Of a DNA stretch of 10,519 bases, positions 1 through 8,949 are shown in pieces. Made by a program: the position numbers and the translations under genes. Numbering within the stretch: position 1 is the first letter of the stretch; every line of letters starts with the position of its first letter. Below the pieces are notes generated by a model. It worked only from the letters and a program-made list of their open reading frames with translations. It was not told the origin of the DNA and searched no databases. The stretch comes from CAVVYA01 sp964577835 (GTDB lineage: Bacteria > Pseudomonadota > Alphaproteobacteria > SMXQ01), in assembly GCA_964577835.1 (NCBI GenBank), contig CAZOBN010000113.1, positions 1 to 10,519 on the forward strand, given 5' to 3'.

Positions 1-861
1 CCAGCGGCCGCAATTGAGCCCGGCCGAATGTTCGCGCAGCTCGTAGAGGAATTCGTCGATCTCGAAGGCGGCGAGGATGGTCTCGATCAACGCGGTCGCC
101 TTGATGGTGCCGCGCGGAATGCCGAGCTCCTGCTGCGCCATGACGAACACGTCGTTCCACAGCCGCGCCTCGTAATGGCTTTCCATCTTGGGCAGGTAGA
201 AATACGGGCCGCTGCCCTTTTTGATGAGAGCGCGCGCGTTGTGGAAGACATACATCGCGAAGTCGAACAGCGAGCCCGACGCCGGCTGTCCGTCGACGAT
301 GACATGGCTCTCCGGCAGGTGCCAGCCGCGCGGGCGGACGAACAACACGGCGGTCTTGTCGTTGAGCGCATAATCGCGCCCCGTCGCCGGATCGCTGAAG
401 CCGATGGTGCCGGCCACCGCGTCGCGCAGATTGATCTGCCCCTGGATCAGGTTATCCCAGGTCGGCGTGGTCGAATCCTCGAAGTCGGCCATGAATACGC
501 TGGCGCCGGAATTCAGCGCGTTGATCACCATCTTGCGGTCGGTCGGGCCGGTGATCTCGGTGCGGCGGTCGAGGATGTCGGCGGGCAGCGGCGCGACGGT
601 CCAGTCGCCTTCCCGGATGTGCGTGGTTTCGAGCAGGAAGTCCGGCTTCTCGCCGAGATCGAGCCGCGACTGGCGTTCCTTGCGCAGGGCCAGCAACCGG
701 TCGTGCTCGGGTCCGAACTTGCGCTGCAGCTTGGCGAAGAAGGACAGGGCGTCCGCCGTCAGGATCTGCTCGTAGCCCTTCTTGGACGGCGCCTTGAGCT
801 CGATGCGGTTGATCGGTGCCTTGGCGGCTTTGGTTTTACGCGGTGGACGCCGGGTCTCCAT
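1..861 (-). CDS. aceB: Malate synthase A, N-terminal part (runs off left edge)
   Basis: Malate synthase condenses glyoxylate with acetyl-CoA to give malate and CoA, the second step of the cytosolic glyoxylate shunt. The first 287 codons are present; the reading frame is open to base 1, where it ends in the family motif GLNCGRW (281-287). Other visible family motifs are ADFEDS (125-130), RPRGWH (176-181, carrying the active-site arginine region), PKMESHYEARLWNDVF (224-239) and ETILAAFE (260-267). Typical form-A enzymes are about 530-550 residues, so roughly half is outside the window, including the catalytic aspartate. The start ATG at 859-861 has a strong purine-rich ribosome binding site, GAGGGGGA, just upstream. 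The N-terminus is rich in Lys/Arg and Pro and lacks a signal peptide. It is transcribed divergently from the XdhC gene. The identification rests on recognised motifs; whether the gene is complete cannot be seen. Confidence 0.93.
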   Translation of the reverse strand, partial: METRRPPRKTKAAKAPINRIELKAPSKKGYEQILTADALSFFAKLQRKFGPEHDRLLALRKERQSRLDLGEKPDFLLETTHIREGDWTVAPLPADILDRRTEITGPTDRKMVINALNSGASVFMADFEDSTTPTWDNLIQGQINLRDAVAGTIGFSDPATGRDYALNDKTAVLFVRPRGWHLPESHVIVDGQPASGSLFDFAMYVFHNARALIKKGSGPYFYLPKMESHYEARLWNDVFVMAQQELGIPRGTIKATALIETILAAFEIDEFLYELREHSAGLNCGRW

Positions 862-1027
862 TGTTCCCCCTCTAACACTTGCGCAGCCAATCTGCGTTCT
901 TGACGGCGCGCACCATAGCAGGTTTGCGGGGCCCGGCTGAAGCGCCCAGACGTCGTAGGCTTGCCTGGTTTTCCCGCCGGCCCGGATGCGCTATATTCGA
1001 AAAGATATAACACTCGGGAACCCGCGA
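862..1027. promoter_or_regulatory. Divergent intergenic region between aceB and the XdhC gene
   Basis: This 166-bp gap must hold both promoters. For the plus-strand gene, TATATT at 992-997 is a plausible -10 box with a weak TTTTCC (969-974) 17 bp upstream; TATATT also forms part of a short AT dyad (TATAT 992-996, ATATA 1005-1009). For aceB on the minus strand, TATGGT (complement of about 912-917) is a possible -10 with a TTCAGC-like -35 about 18 bp upstream. Both assignments are pattern matches of low certainty. If the plus-strand call is right, transcription starts near 1004, which excludes the upstream in-frame ATG at 986. Confidence 0.35.
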
Positions 1028-2104
1028 ATGCAGCCCGCCGAGAGCACCCAGGACATTTTCGAAACCGCCGCCCGTTGGCGGGCCGAGGGCAAGGGCGTGG
1101 CGCTGGCCAGCGTGGTCAACACCTGGGGTTCCTCGCCGCGCCCGGTCGGTAGCTATCTGGTGGCCGACGATTCCGGGCATTTCCTCGGCTCGGTGTCGGG
1201 CGGCTGCGTCGAGGGCGCGGTGATCGGCGAGACGCGCGCGGCCATCAAGGACCGCAAGCCTCGGCTGCTCAGCTTCGGCATCACCAACGAGCAGGCCTGG
1301 GAAGTCGGGCTCGCCTGCGGCGGCAAGGTCGAGATTTTCGTGTCTGCGCTTGATGGTGGCCAGCCCTCGGTCGGCTCCGTGCTTGAGGCCGCGCGCGCGA
1401 AGCAGCCGGTCGTGCTCGTCACCGATCTGGTGAGCGGCGAGCAGGCGATGGTGGGCGAGAGCGGCGCGACCGGCGCGCTCGCGCTGAGCGGCCCGGTGCG
1501 TGGCGCGGCGGCACAGGCGCTCGCGTCCGAACGCAGCGCCACCTTCGAAGAGGCCGGTCGGCGCTATTTCATCAATGTGCTGAGTCCGCCGCGAAGGCTC
1601 GCGGTGGTGGGCGCCGTGCATATCGCCCAGCAGCTCGTGCCGATGGCCGCCATGGCGGGCTATGACGTGACCGTGATCGACCCGCGCGGCTCGTTCGCCA
1701 GCGAGGCGCGCTTTCCCGGCGTGAAGCTCGTCGATGAATGGCCCGACGCGGCGCTCGCCACCTTCGCGCCGGACCGGCGCAGCGCCGTGGTCACGCTGAC
1801 CCATGATCCCAAGCTCGACGATCCGGCGCTCGCCGCCGCGCTGCGCTCCCGCTGCTTCTTCATCGGCGCGCTCGGCAGCCGCAAGACTCATGCCTCGCGC
1901 CTCAGCCGCCTGAAGGAGCGGGGATTCGGCGATGCCGATCTGGCGCGCATCCACGGTCCGGTCGGGCTCGCCATCGGCGCGGTCTCGCCGGCCGAGATCG
2001 CCATCTCGATCCTGGCCCAGATGACCGCAATGCTGCACGCGGGCGCCAAGGAGGGCGGCAAGGTGGCTGACAGCCAATCGGCCGGCACGGAAACCGCCGC
2101 ATGA
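1028..2104 (+). CDS. XdhC/CoxI-family molybdenum cofactor maturation protein
   Basis: XdhC-family proteins bind molybdenum cofactor, assist its sulfuration and hand it to xanthine-dehydrogenase-type apoenzymes in the cytoplasm. The 358-residue protein has the usual two parts: an N-terminal XdhC/CoxI domain (about 15-80) with GSVSGGCVEG at 54-63, whose Cys60 lies in the most conserved family motif, and a C-terminal Rossmann-like domain (about 188-335) with LAVVGAVHIA, THDPKLDDPAL (258-268), GALGSRKTH (280-288) and GPVGLAIGAVSPAEIA (310-325). I chose ATG 1028, with GGGAA about 7 bases upstream, over in-frame ATG 986, which overlaps the likely promoter and adds 14 atypical residues. The next gene begins 10 bp after the stop, so the two are likely co-transcribed. 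The downstream remnants of molybdenum hydroxylases fit this role. The exact client enzyme is unknown, so I assign no gene symbol. Confidence 0.9.
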   Translation: MQPAESTQDIFETAARWRAEGKGVALASVVNTWGSSPRPVGSYLVADDSGHFLGSVSGGCVEGAVIGETRAAIKDRKPRLLSFGITNEQAWEVGLACGGKVEIFVSALDGGQPSVGSVLEAARAKQPVVLVTDLVSGEQAMVGESGATGALALSGPVRGAAAQALASERSATFEEAGRRYFINVLSPPRRLAVVGAVHIAQQLVPMAAMAGYDVTVIDPRGSFASEARFPGVKLVDEWPDAALATFAPDRRSAVVTLTHDPKLDDPALAAALRSRCFFIGALGSRKTHASRLSRLKERGFGDADLARIHGPVGLAIGAVSPAEIAISILAQMTAMLHAGAKEGGKVADSQSAGTETAA

Positions 2105-2114
2105 CGCGCGCCTC

Positions 2115-3755
<1,641 letters not shown>

Positions 3756-3761
3756 GCTGCT

Positions 3762-3795
3762 GAAAACAAAAAGGGGATGCGGATCGCATCCCCTT
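3762..3795 (-). terminator. Intrinsic terminator, minus-strand orientation
   Basis: A perfect stem AAGGGGATGC / GCATCCCCTT (3771-3780 and 3786-3795) closes a GGATC loop. On the minus strand it is followed by TTTTTGTTTT (complement of 3763-3772), a proper U tract. On the plus strand the bases after the stem (CATGTG) contain no T run. It therefore fits a gene read leftward, which matches the minus-strand large-subunit tail ending at 3817. It may also weakly stop read-through from the plus-strand fusion gene. Confidence 0.8.
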
Positions 3796-3816
3796 CATGT
3801 GATGCTTTAGCTCAGA

Positions 3817-3870
3817 TCAACCGACCATGGACGCCTTGACCCGCTCCGGCGTGAAAGGCGCCTCGCGCAG
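3817..3870 (-). pseudogene. C-terminal tail remnant of a molybdenum-hydroxylase large subunit (copy B)
   Basis: Read on the minus strand, these 54 bases give LREAPFTPERVKASMVG followed by TGA at 3817-3819. That is the typical C-terminal end of a xanthine-dehydrogenase-family molybdopterin-binding subunit, and it lines up with APLTPDRVKGFLGQA, the plus-strand tail at 4256-4300. Beyond Leu (3868-3870) the minus frame stops resembling the family, so the upstream ~700 codons are gone. The correctly oriented terminator directly after the stop supports it as the end of a once-real gene. The two tails differ at many bases, so this is a paralogue rather than a recent duplicate. The match is short; the alignment of nine of the first eleven residues from Ala on, plus the terminator, is what persuades me. 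Confidence 0.68.
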
Positions 3871-4300
3871 CGGCACCACGGTGGCGATGATCGCGGAGGT
3901 CGAGGTCGACCGTTCGAGTGGCAAGATCTGGGTGCGCAAGTTCACCGTTGCCCACGATTGCGGCTTGGTCGTCAATCCGGATGGCTTGCGCAACACCATC
4001 GAGGGCAATGTGGTGCAGGCGGCCAGCCGGTCGCTGTGGGAAGAGGTGCAGTTCGACAACAACATGGTCACCAGCACCGACTGGGCCGGCTATCCGATTC
4101 TCGATTCGACCGAAGCGCCGGAGGTGGTGGATGTGGTCCTGGTCAATCGGCCGGATGTGAAGCCGTCGGGCGCCGGTGAGGCCACCACCCGGCCGGTCTC
4201 CGCGGCCATCGCCAATGCGGTGTTCGATGCCACGGGAGTCCGCATCCGCCGGGCGCCTCTGACGCCGGATCGGGTCAAAGGTTTCCTCGGCCAAGCCTGA
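3866..4300 (+). pseudogene. C-terminal fragment of a molybdenum-hydroxylase large subunit (copy A, IorB/NicB/CoxL-like)
   Basis: About 143 codons encode the C-terminal end of a molybdopterin-binding subunit of the xanthine dehydrogenase/aldehyde oxidase family, most like single-subunit types such as isoquinoline 1-oxidoreductase beta or nicotinate dehydrogenase B. Visible family features, in order, are MIAEVEVDRSSGKIWV, HDCGLVVNPDGLRNTIEG with a downstream Gln (cofactor-contacting region), TDWAGYPIL, GAGEA containing the catalytic glutamate position, AIANAVFDATGVRIR and the terminal APLTPDRVK. Full subunits are about 700-780 residues, so some 80% is missing, including the other cofactor-binding segments. 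An open frame does extend back to ATG 3827, but codons 1-13 there are merely the antisense of the copy-B tail, and no ribosome binding site is evident. It could not be an active enzyme; expression of a 157-residue chimeric peptide cannot be excluded. Confidence 0.85.
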
Positions 4301-4332
4301 ACCGGCTGGTCGAGACCAGTCCCCCGAGGGTA

Positions 4333-4368
4333 AAAAACGGTGGATTCCTTAGGGGATCCACCGTTTTT
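4333..4368 (+). terminator. Strong intrinsic terminator after large-subunit remnant A
   Basis: AAAAACGGTGGATTCC (4333-4348) pairs with GGGATCCACCGTTTTT (4353-4368) around a TTAG loop, with a single T-G wobble. The stem ends in five Ts on the plus strand and five As on the left arm, so it can act in both directions. It sits 33 bp after the stop of remnant A and would have been its native terminator; it also insulates the RND operon from upstream transcription. Confidence 0.88.
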
Positions 4369-4689
4369 GCTGCCCGAAGACCGATTGTTTATGACAAGAC
4401 GCACCAATATATTCAATTTTTCGACAATGGGGCCGCCGGTTGGTGAAAAATCAATAAAATTATAATAATCTGAAACGACTTGGATTGGTTCACGGCGGGC
4501 ATACGAGCGCACGGAACCCAACGATAAAAAGAAGAGCCGGGGATGGGGCTGGGCGGACGGCAGGAGCGGGCCGCGGCTTTGCTCATCCTTCGGCGAACAC
4601 GGAAAATAAGGAGGATCGCTGGCGTTCTCAGTGGTTCGCGGTGAAGCATTCGCAGGCGAAAGTCTGCCCAATTGAAGGCGCATAATTCC
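4369..4689 (+). promoter_or_regulatory. Upstream region and long leader of the RND efflux operon
   Basis: This 321-bp stretch has no convincing gene. The AT-rich block at 4440-4470 is the best promoter candidate: TATAAT at 4461-4466, with TTGGTG at 4440-4445 but only a 15-bp spacer; TAATAA at 4463-4468 would give 17. If used, it leaves an untranslated leader of about 215 bases. Within the leader, AAGGAGG at 4608-4614 is a near-perfect ribosome binding site with no ATG, GTG or TTG at normal spacing. A CTG at 4619 would open an 18-codon frame ending at 4675. No clear operator palindrome or adjacent regulator gene was found. Confidence 0.4.
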
Positions 4690-5772
4690 ATGTTGTCACG
4701 CGTGATCGTCGGTCTCTTGATATTTGCCGCGGGCGCCGGAGCGGCTTGGTATTTCAAAAGCATCCTGTCGATTTCGCAACTCCCGACGGCGACCGCGTCG
4801 AGCACGCGCGGCGGTAACCGGGCCGTGGACGTCATTGTCGAAAAGGTCAGGATCGGATCGGTCAGCGATCAGTTCCAGGCGATCGGCACGGCGAATGCCA
4901 ACGAAGCGGTGACCATCACCACCAAAGTCTCGGGCCTGGTGCGTTCGGTCAATTTCGAAGAAGGCCAGATGGTCAAGCGCGGCCAGGTTCTGATCGAGAT
5001 CGATGACCGCGAGGCGCGAGCGACCCTGGCGGTCAGCACGGCGCAGTTGCGCAATGCCAGGCTGCTCCACGAGCGCGCCCAGCAACTCGTCAAATCGAAC
5101 AATGTGCCGCTCGCCAAAGTCGACGAACTGCTCTCTGCGCTGCAGGCCGCGGAATCCCAAGTCGAAGTGGCCAAAGCCCGCCTGGCCGACCTGCAGATCT
5201 ACGCGCCGTTCGATGGCCGTCTCGGTCTGCGCCGCATCAGCCCCGGCAGCCTGGTGACCCAGAACACCGTGATCACCACGCTCGACGATTCCAGCATCAT
5301 CAAGCTGGATTTTTCGGTCCCTGAGACTCTCCTCGCCAAGATCAAGGTCGGCGGCACGGTTCAGGCGCGCAATGACGTCAATCCGGAGCGGCGTTACGAG
5401 GGCACCGTCCGCACCATCAATTCGCGCATCGACCCGGTCACCCGCGCCGTGGAAATTCGCGCCATTGTTTCCAACGCGGACAACAGCATCAAGCCGGGCA
5501 TGCTGATGACGGTCGAGCTGACGCTCTCCGAGCGCCCGGGCGCCATGTTGATTCCCGAAGCCGCGCTGGTGCCGGAAGGCGCCGAGCAATATGTCTACAA
5601 GGTCGAGGACGAGCGCGCGGTGCGCACGCTGGTGCGCATCGGCATGCGCAAGCGCGGCACGGTCGAGATCCTCAGCGGCCTATCGGCCGACGATCAGGTC
5701 GTCGTCGGTGGGGTCCAGAAGGTACGCAACGGAACCCGCGTGCGGGCGAGCCAGTCCGTCGCCGAAGGTTAG
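4690..5772 (+). CDS. RND efflux periplasmic adaptor (membrane fusion protein)
   Basis: This 360-residue protein would link an inner-membrane RND pump to an outer-membrane channel across the periplasm. Residues 4-20 form one hydrophobic N-terminal segment (signal anchor), with no lipobox cysteine. A barrel-sandwich/lipoyl half follows (about 72-107: VTITTKVSGLV, FEEGQMVKRGQVLIEID), then a short alpha-helical hairpin (about 108-165, ending in AKARLADLQI), the second lipoyl half (YAPFDGRLGLRRISPGSLV, 171-189), a beta-barrel domain (about 200-280) and a membrane-proximal domain with IPEAALVPEG (288-297). Length and order match AcrA/MexA/MdtA-type adaptors. I chose ATG 4690, preceded by GAAGG about 11 bases upstream; TTG 4672 is in frame but lacks a good site, and a TGA at 4642-4644 blocks any earlier start. 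The pump gene follows after 12 bp, so the pair is an operon. Substrates cannot be predicted. Confidence 0.92.
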   Translation: MLSRVIVGLLIFAAGAGAAWYFKSILSISQLPTATASSTRGGNRAVDVIVEKVRIGSVSDQFQAIGTANANEAVTITTKVSGLVRSVNFEEGQMVKRGQVLIEIDDREARATLAVSTAQLRNARLLHERAQQLVKSNNVPLAKVDELLSALQAAESQVEVAKARLADLQIYAPFDGRLGLRRISPGSLVTQNTVITTLDDSSIIKLDFSVPETLLAKIKVGGTVQARNDVNPERRYEGTVRTINSRIDPVTRAVEIRAIVSNADNSIKPGMLMTVELTLSERPGAMLIPEAALVPEGAEQYVYKVEDERAVRTLVRIGMRKRGTVEILSGLSADDQVVVGGVQKVRNGTRVRASQSVAEG

Positions 5773-5784
5773 CGGGTCGCCCTC

Positions 5785-8700
5785 ATGGTCCTCTCCGACA
5801 TCTCCATCAAGCGTCCGGTCTTCGCCACCGTCATCAGCCTGGTCCTGGTCATCTTCGGCCTGATCGCCTTCGACCGGCTGGCCGTGCGCGAATATCCCGA
5901 CGTGGATCCGCCGTTCGTCTCGATCAGCACCACCTACCGCGGCGCCTCCGCCGAAGTCATCGAGACCCAAGTCACCCAAGTGATCGAAAACGCGGTGGCC
6001 GGCATCGAGGGCATCAAGACGATCACCTCGACCAGCGAGGAGGAGCGCTCGCGGGTCAATATCGAGTTCTATCTCAACCGCGAGATCGAGGCGGCTTCGG
6101 CCGACGTGCGCGACAAGCTCGGCCGCACGGCGCGCAATCTGCCTGTAGAGGCCGACAGCCCGATCGTCATCAAGGCGGACTCCGACAACCAGCCGATCTT
6201 GTGGTTCACGCTGACCAGCGACCGCCACAGCGCGCTAGAGCTGAGCGACTATGCCAAGCGCGTGCTGATCGACCGGCTGGCGACGGTGCCCGGCGTGTCC
6301 GAGGCGCGCGTCAGCGGCGAGCGGCGCCAGTCCATGCGCATCTGGCTCGACAAGACATCGCTCGCGGCGCGCGGGCTGACCGTCAAGGACGTGGAGGACG
6401 CGCTGCGGCGCGAGAACGTCGAGCTGCCGTCGGGCCGCGTCGAATCGTCCGACCGGGAATTCTCGGTGCGCACCGAATCGGGCCTCAAGACTCCCGAGCA
6501 GTTCCGCCAGATCGTGGTCGGCAGCCGCAACAAGACCGGCTACCAGGTGCGGCTGGGCGAAATCGCGCAGGTCGAGAAGGCGGCGGTGAACACCCGCTCG
6601 TTCGTGCGGGCCAATGGCGGTCCCGGCGTGGGCATCGGCATCCTGCGGCAGTCCAAGGCCAACACCCTGGAGGTGGCCGAAGGCGCCCGGCAGGAGATGA
6701 AGCGGCTGACTTCCGTGCTGCCGCCGGGCATGAAGGTCGAGGTCAACTACGACGAATCCACCTTCATCAGCGAATCGATCTACGAGGTCTATCACGCGCT
6801 CGCCATCGCGCTGCTCCTGGTCGTCGGCGTGGTCTTCATCTTCCTGCGCAACATCCGCGCGACGCTGATCCCGACTATCGCCATCCCGGTGTCGATCATC
6901 GCATCCTTCACGGTGCTGGCGGCGATGGGCTTTTCGATCAACGTGCTGACCCTTCTGGCCCTGGTCCTGGCGATCGGCCTGGTGGTCGATGATGCGATCG
7001 TGGTGCTGGAAAACATTCATCGCCGCATGGAGCTGGGCGAACCGGCGCTGCTCGCCGCGGTGCGCGGCTCGCGCCAGATCGGATTCGCCGTGATCGCCAC
7101 CACGCTCGTGCTGGTCGCCGTGTTCCTGCCGATCGCGTTCCTGGAGGGCAACATCGGCCGCCTGTTCGCCGAGTTCGCCATCTCCGTGGCCTTCGCGGTG
7201 ATCTTCTCCGGCCTCGTGGCGCTGACCCTGACGCCGATGCTGTGTTCCAAAATGCTCAGGCCGCCCCACGACGAGGGGCGCCTGCACAGCATCACCGAGC
7301 CGGCCTTCGAAGCCATGAACCGCGGCTATGCCGCCATCCTGCGCTGGGCGCTGGCCAATCCGATGACCATCGTGGCGGTCGCGGTGCTCGCCTCGCTCGT
7401 TGCCGTCGCCTTGTTCGGCACGATCAAGAAGGAATTCGCCCCGCTCGAGGACCGCGGCTCCTTCACCATCCAGGTCATCGGTCCGGAGGGTGCCAGCGTC
7501 GAATATATGACCAAGCACCTGACGGAGATCGAGCGGGAGGCGATGAAGCTGCTCGACAGCAAGGAGGCCGACCGCATCTTCACGGTGCTGGCCTCGTCGT
7601 CTGGCAATGCTTTGGGCGGAGTCAACGACGGGCGCGTCTCGGTCCGGCTCAAGCTGTGGAACGAGCGCGACCGCTCGGCGCAGGCAATCATCCAGGCCAT
7701 GACGCCCAAGCTGCGCGACAATCCGTGGGTCCGCGCGGTGGCGATCAATCCGCCCGGACTCGGCCGCCGCGGCTCCAACTCGCCCTTCCAGATGGTGATC
7801 AGCGGCAATACCTATGACGAACTCGCCGACCTGCGCGACATCATCTTCGATCGCGCGGCCGAAAATCCCAACCTGATCAACCTCACGTCGGACTACGACG
7901 AGACCAAGCCGCAGTTGCGCGTCGATATCAACCGCAACCGAGCCTCGGACCTCGGCGTCTCGGTGCGCGACATCGGCGAGACCTTGCAGACTCTGCTGGG
8001 CTCCCGCCGCGTCACCACCTTTACCGAGCGCGGCGAGCAATACGATGTCATCCTGCAATCGCGTTCGGAAGACCGCGTCTCGCCGCAGGATCTTGCCAAT
8101 GTCTATGTGCGCTCGTCGCGTAGCGATGCGCTGGTGCCGCTGGCCAACCTCGTGACCCTGACCGACATCGCGGCGTCGGGCGAGCTCAACCGTATGAACC
8201 GCATGCGCTCGATCACCTTGCGCGCCGCCCTGGCGCCTGGCTATACGCTGGGTGAGGCGATGACGTACATGGAAAATGTTGCATCCCAGGTTGTGCCGCC
8301 TCATGTGCGCATCGGCTACAAGGGCGAATCCCGCCTGTTCAAGGAAACCAGCAATTCGCTCTACGTGACCTTCGTCATGGCGCTGCTCATCGTCTTCCTG
8401 GTGCTGGCCGCGCAGTTCGAAAGCTTCATGAACCCGTTCATCATCATGCTCTCGGTGCCCCTGGCGGTCACGGGCGCGTTGGGGGGCATGTGGCTCACCG
8501 GCGTGACGCTCAACGTTTACAGCCAGATCGGCATGGTCATGCTGGTTGGATTGGTGGCGAAGAACGGCATCCTGATCGTCGAATTCGCCAACCAGCTGCG
8601 CGTCGCTGGGCACGATATCCTGTCGGCCGTGACCGACGCCTCGATCGCCCGGCTGCGGCCCATCCTGATGACCAGCATCGCCACCGTATTCGGCGCTCTG

Positions 8701-8922
8701 CCGCTCGCTCTGGCGACCGGCGCGGGCGCGGAGAGCAGATCGGCGGTCGGTATCGTTATCGCCACTGGCGTGACCTTCTCGACCCTGCTGACCCTGGTCG
8801 TCGTGCCGGTGTTCTACCTGCTGCTCGCCAAGCGCACCAAGCCGGTCAGCCACGTGGCCGATTCGATCCTCGCCCTCGAGCGCGCGGAAACCGTCGTGGT
8901 TCAGCGCCAGCCGGCGGAATAA
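5785..8922 (+). CDS. RND (HAE1-family) efflux pump, inner-membrane permease
   Basis: A proton-driven AcrB-like drug exporter of 1045 residues, the usual family length. The N-terminus, SDISIKRPVFATVISLVLVIFG, is the first membrane helix and its lead-in; a large periplasmic loop follows, then helices 2-6 from about residue 335, a second periplasmic loop (about 560-855), and helices 8-12 to the end. The proton-relay residues are present: adjacent Asp402-Asp403 in GLVVDDAIVVLEN, and Lys926 in GLVAKNGILIVEF, with RLRPILMTSIATVFGALPL just after, matching AcrB helices 4, 10 and 11. All pore and relay positions I can check look intact, so it should be functional. It follows the adaptor by 12 bp. No TolC-like channel gene is next to it, so it probably borrows one encoded elsewhere. 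Its 3' end faces znuA, 27 bp away, with no evident terminator. Efflux of hydrophobic toxicants is inferred from the family only. Confidence 0.95.
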   Translation: MVLSDISIKRPVFATVISLVLVIFGLIAFDRLAVREYPDVDPPFVSISTTYRGASAEVIETQVTQVIENAVAGIEGIKTITSTSEEERSRVNIEFYLNREIEAASADVRDKLGRTARNLPVEADSPIVIKADSDNQPILWFTLTSDRHSALELSDYAKRVLIDRLATVPGVSEARVSGERRQSMRIWLDKTSLAARGLTVKDVEDALRRENVELPSGRVESSDREFSVRTESGLKTPEQFRQIVVGSRNKTGYQVRLGEIAQVEKAAVNTRSFVRANGGPGVGIGILRQSKANTLEVAEGARQEMKRLTSVLPPGMKVEVNYDESTFISESIYEVYHALAIALLLVVGVVFIFLRNIRATLIPTIAIPVSIIASFTVLAAMGFSINVLTLLALVLAIGLVVDDAIVVLENIHRRMELGEPALLAAVRGSRQIGFAVIATTLVLVAVFLPIAFLEGNIGRLFAEFAISVAFAVIFSGLVALTLTPMLCSKMLRPPHDEGRLHSITEPAFEAMNRGYAAILRWALANPMTIVAVAVLASLVAVALFGTIKKEFAPLEDRGSFTIQVIGPEGASVEYMTKHLTEIEREAMKLLDSKEADRIFTVLASSSGNALGGVNDGRVSVRLKLWNERDRSAQAIIQAMTPKLRDNPWVRAVAINPPGLGRRGSNSPFQMVISGNTYDELADLRDIIFDRAAENPNLINLTSDYDETKPQLRVDINRNRASDLGVSVRDIGETLQTLLGSRRVTTFTERGEQYDVILQSRSEDRVSPQDLANVYVRSSRSDALVPLANLVTLTDIAASGELNRMNRMRSITLRAALAPGYTLGEAMTYMENVASQVVPPHVRIGYKGESRLFKETSNSLYVTFVMALLIVFLVLAAQFESFMNPFIIMLSVPLAVTGALGGMWLTGVTLNVYSQIGMVMLVGLVAKNGILIVEFANQLRVAGHDILSAVTDASIARLRPILMTSIATVFGALPLALATGAGAESRSAVGIVIATGVTFSTLLTLVVVPVFYLLLAKRTKPVSHVADSILALERAETVVVQRQPAE

Positions 8923-8949
8923 CCGACCGCGACGAATTCGCCTGACGGG

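Noticed and set aside
992..1009. AT-rich dyad TATAT...ATATA as a regulator operator
   Set aside because: Arms are only 5 bp and consist of promoter-like sequence, so it could easily arise by chance; kept only as part of the promoter region.
986..1027. N-terminal 14-residue extension of the XdhC-family protein starting at ATG 986
   Set aside because: It overlaps the likely -10 region, lacks a ribosome binding site, and does not resemble XdhC N-termini; ATG 1028 has GGGAA at good spacing.
3827..4300. A complete 157-residue plus-strand gene starting at ATG 3827
   Set aside because: The first 13 codons are the antisense of the minus-strand large-subunit tail, no ribosome binding site is visible, and the remainder is a clear C-terminal fragment of a ~700+ residue enzyme.
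4485..4685. Possible 66-residue plus-strand gene in the RND leader
   Set aside because: No start-proximal ribosome binding site, no recognisable domain, and its end overlaps the adaptor start region.
6235..8853. Very long minus-strand open frame opposite the RND pump
   Set aside because: It is a mirror of the pump's codon bias, rich in His, Gln, Arg and Asp with no recognisable domain; the pump on the plus strand has full family motifs.
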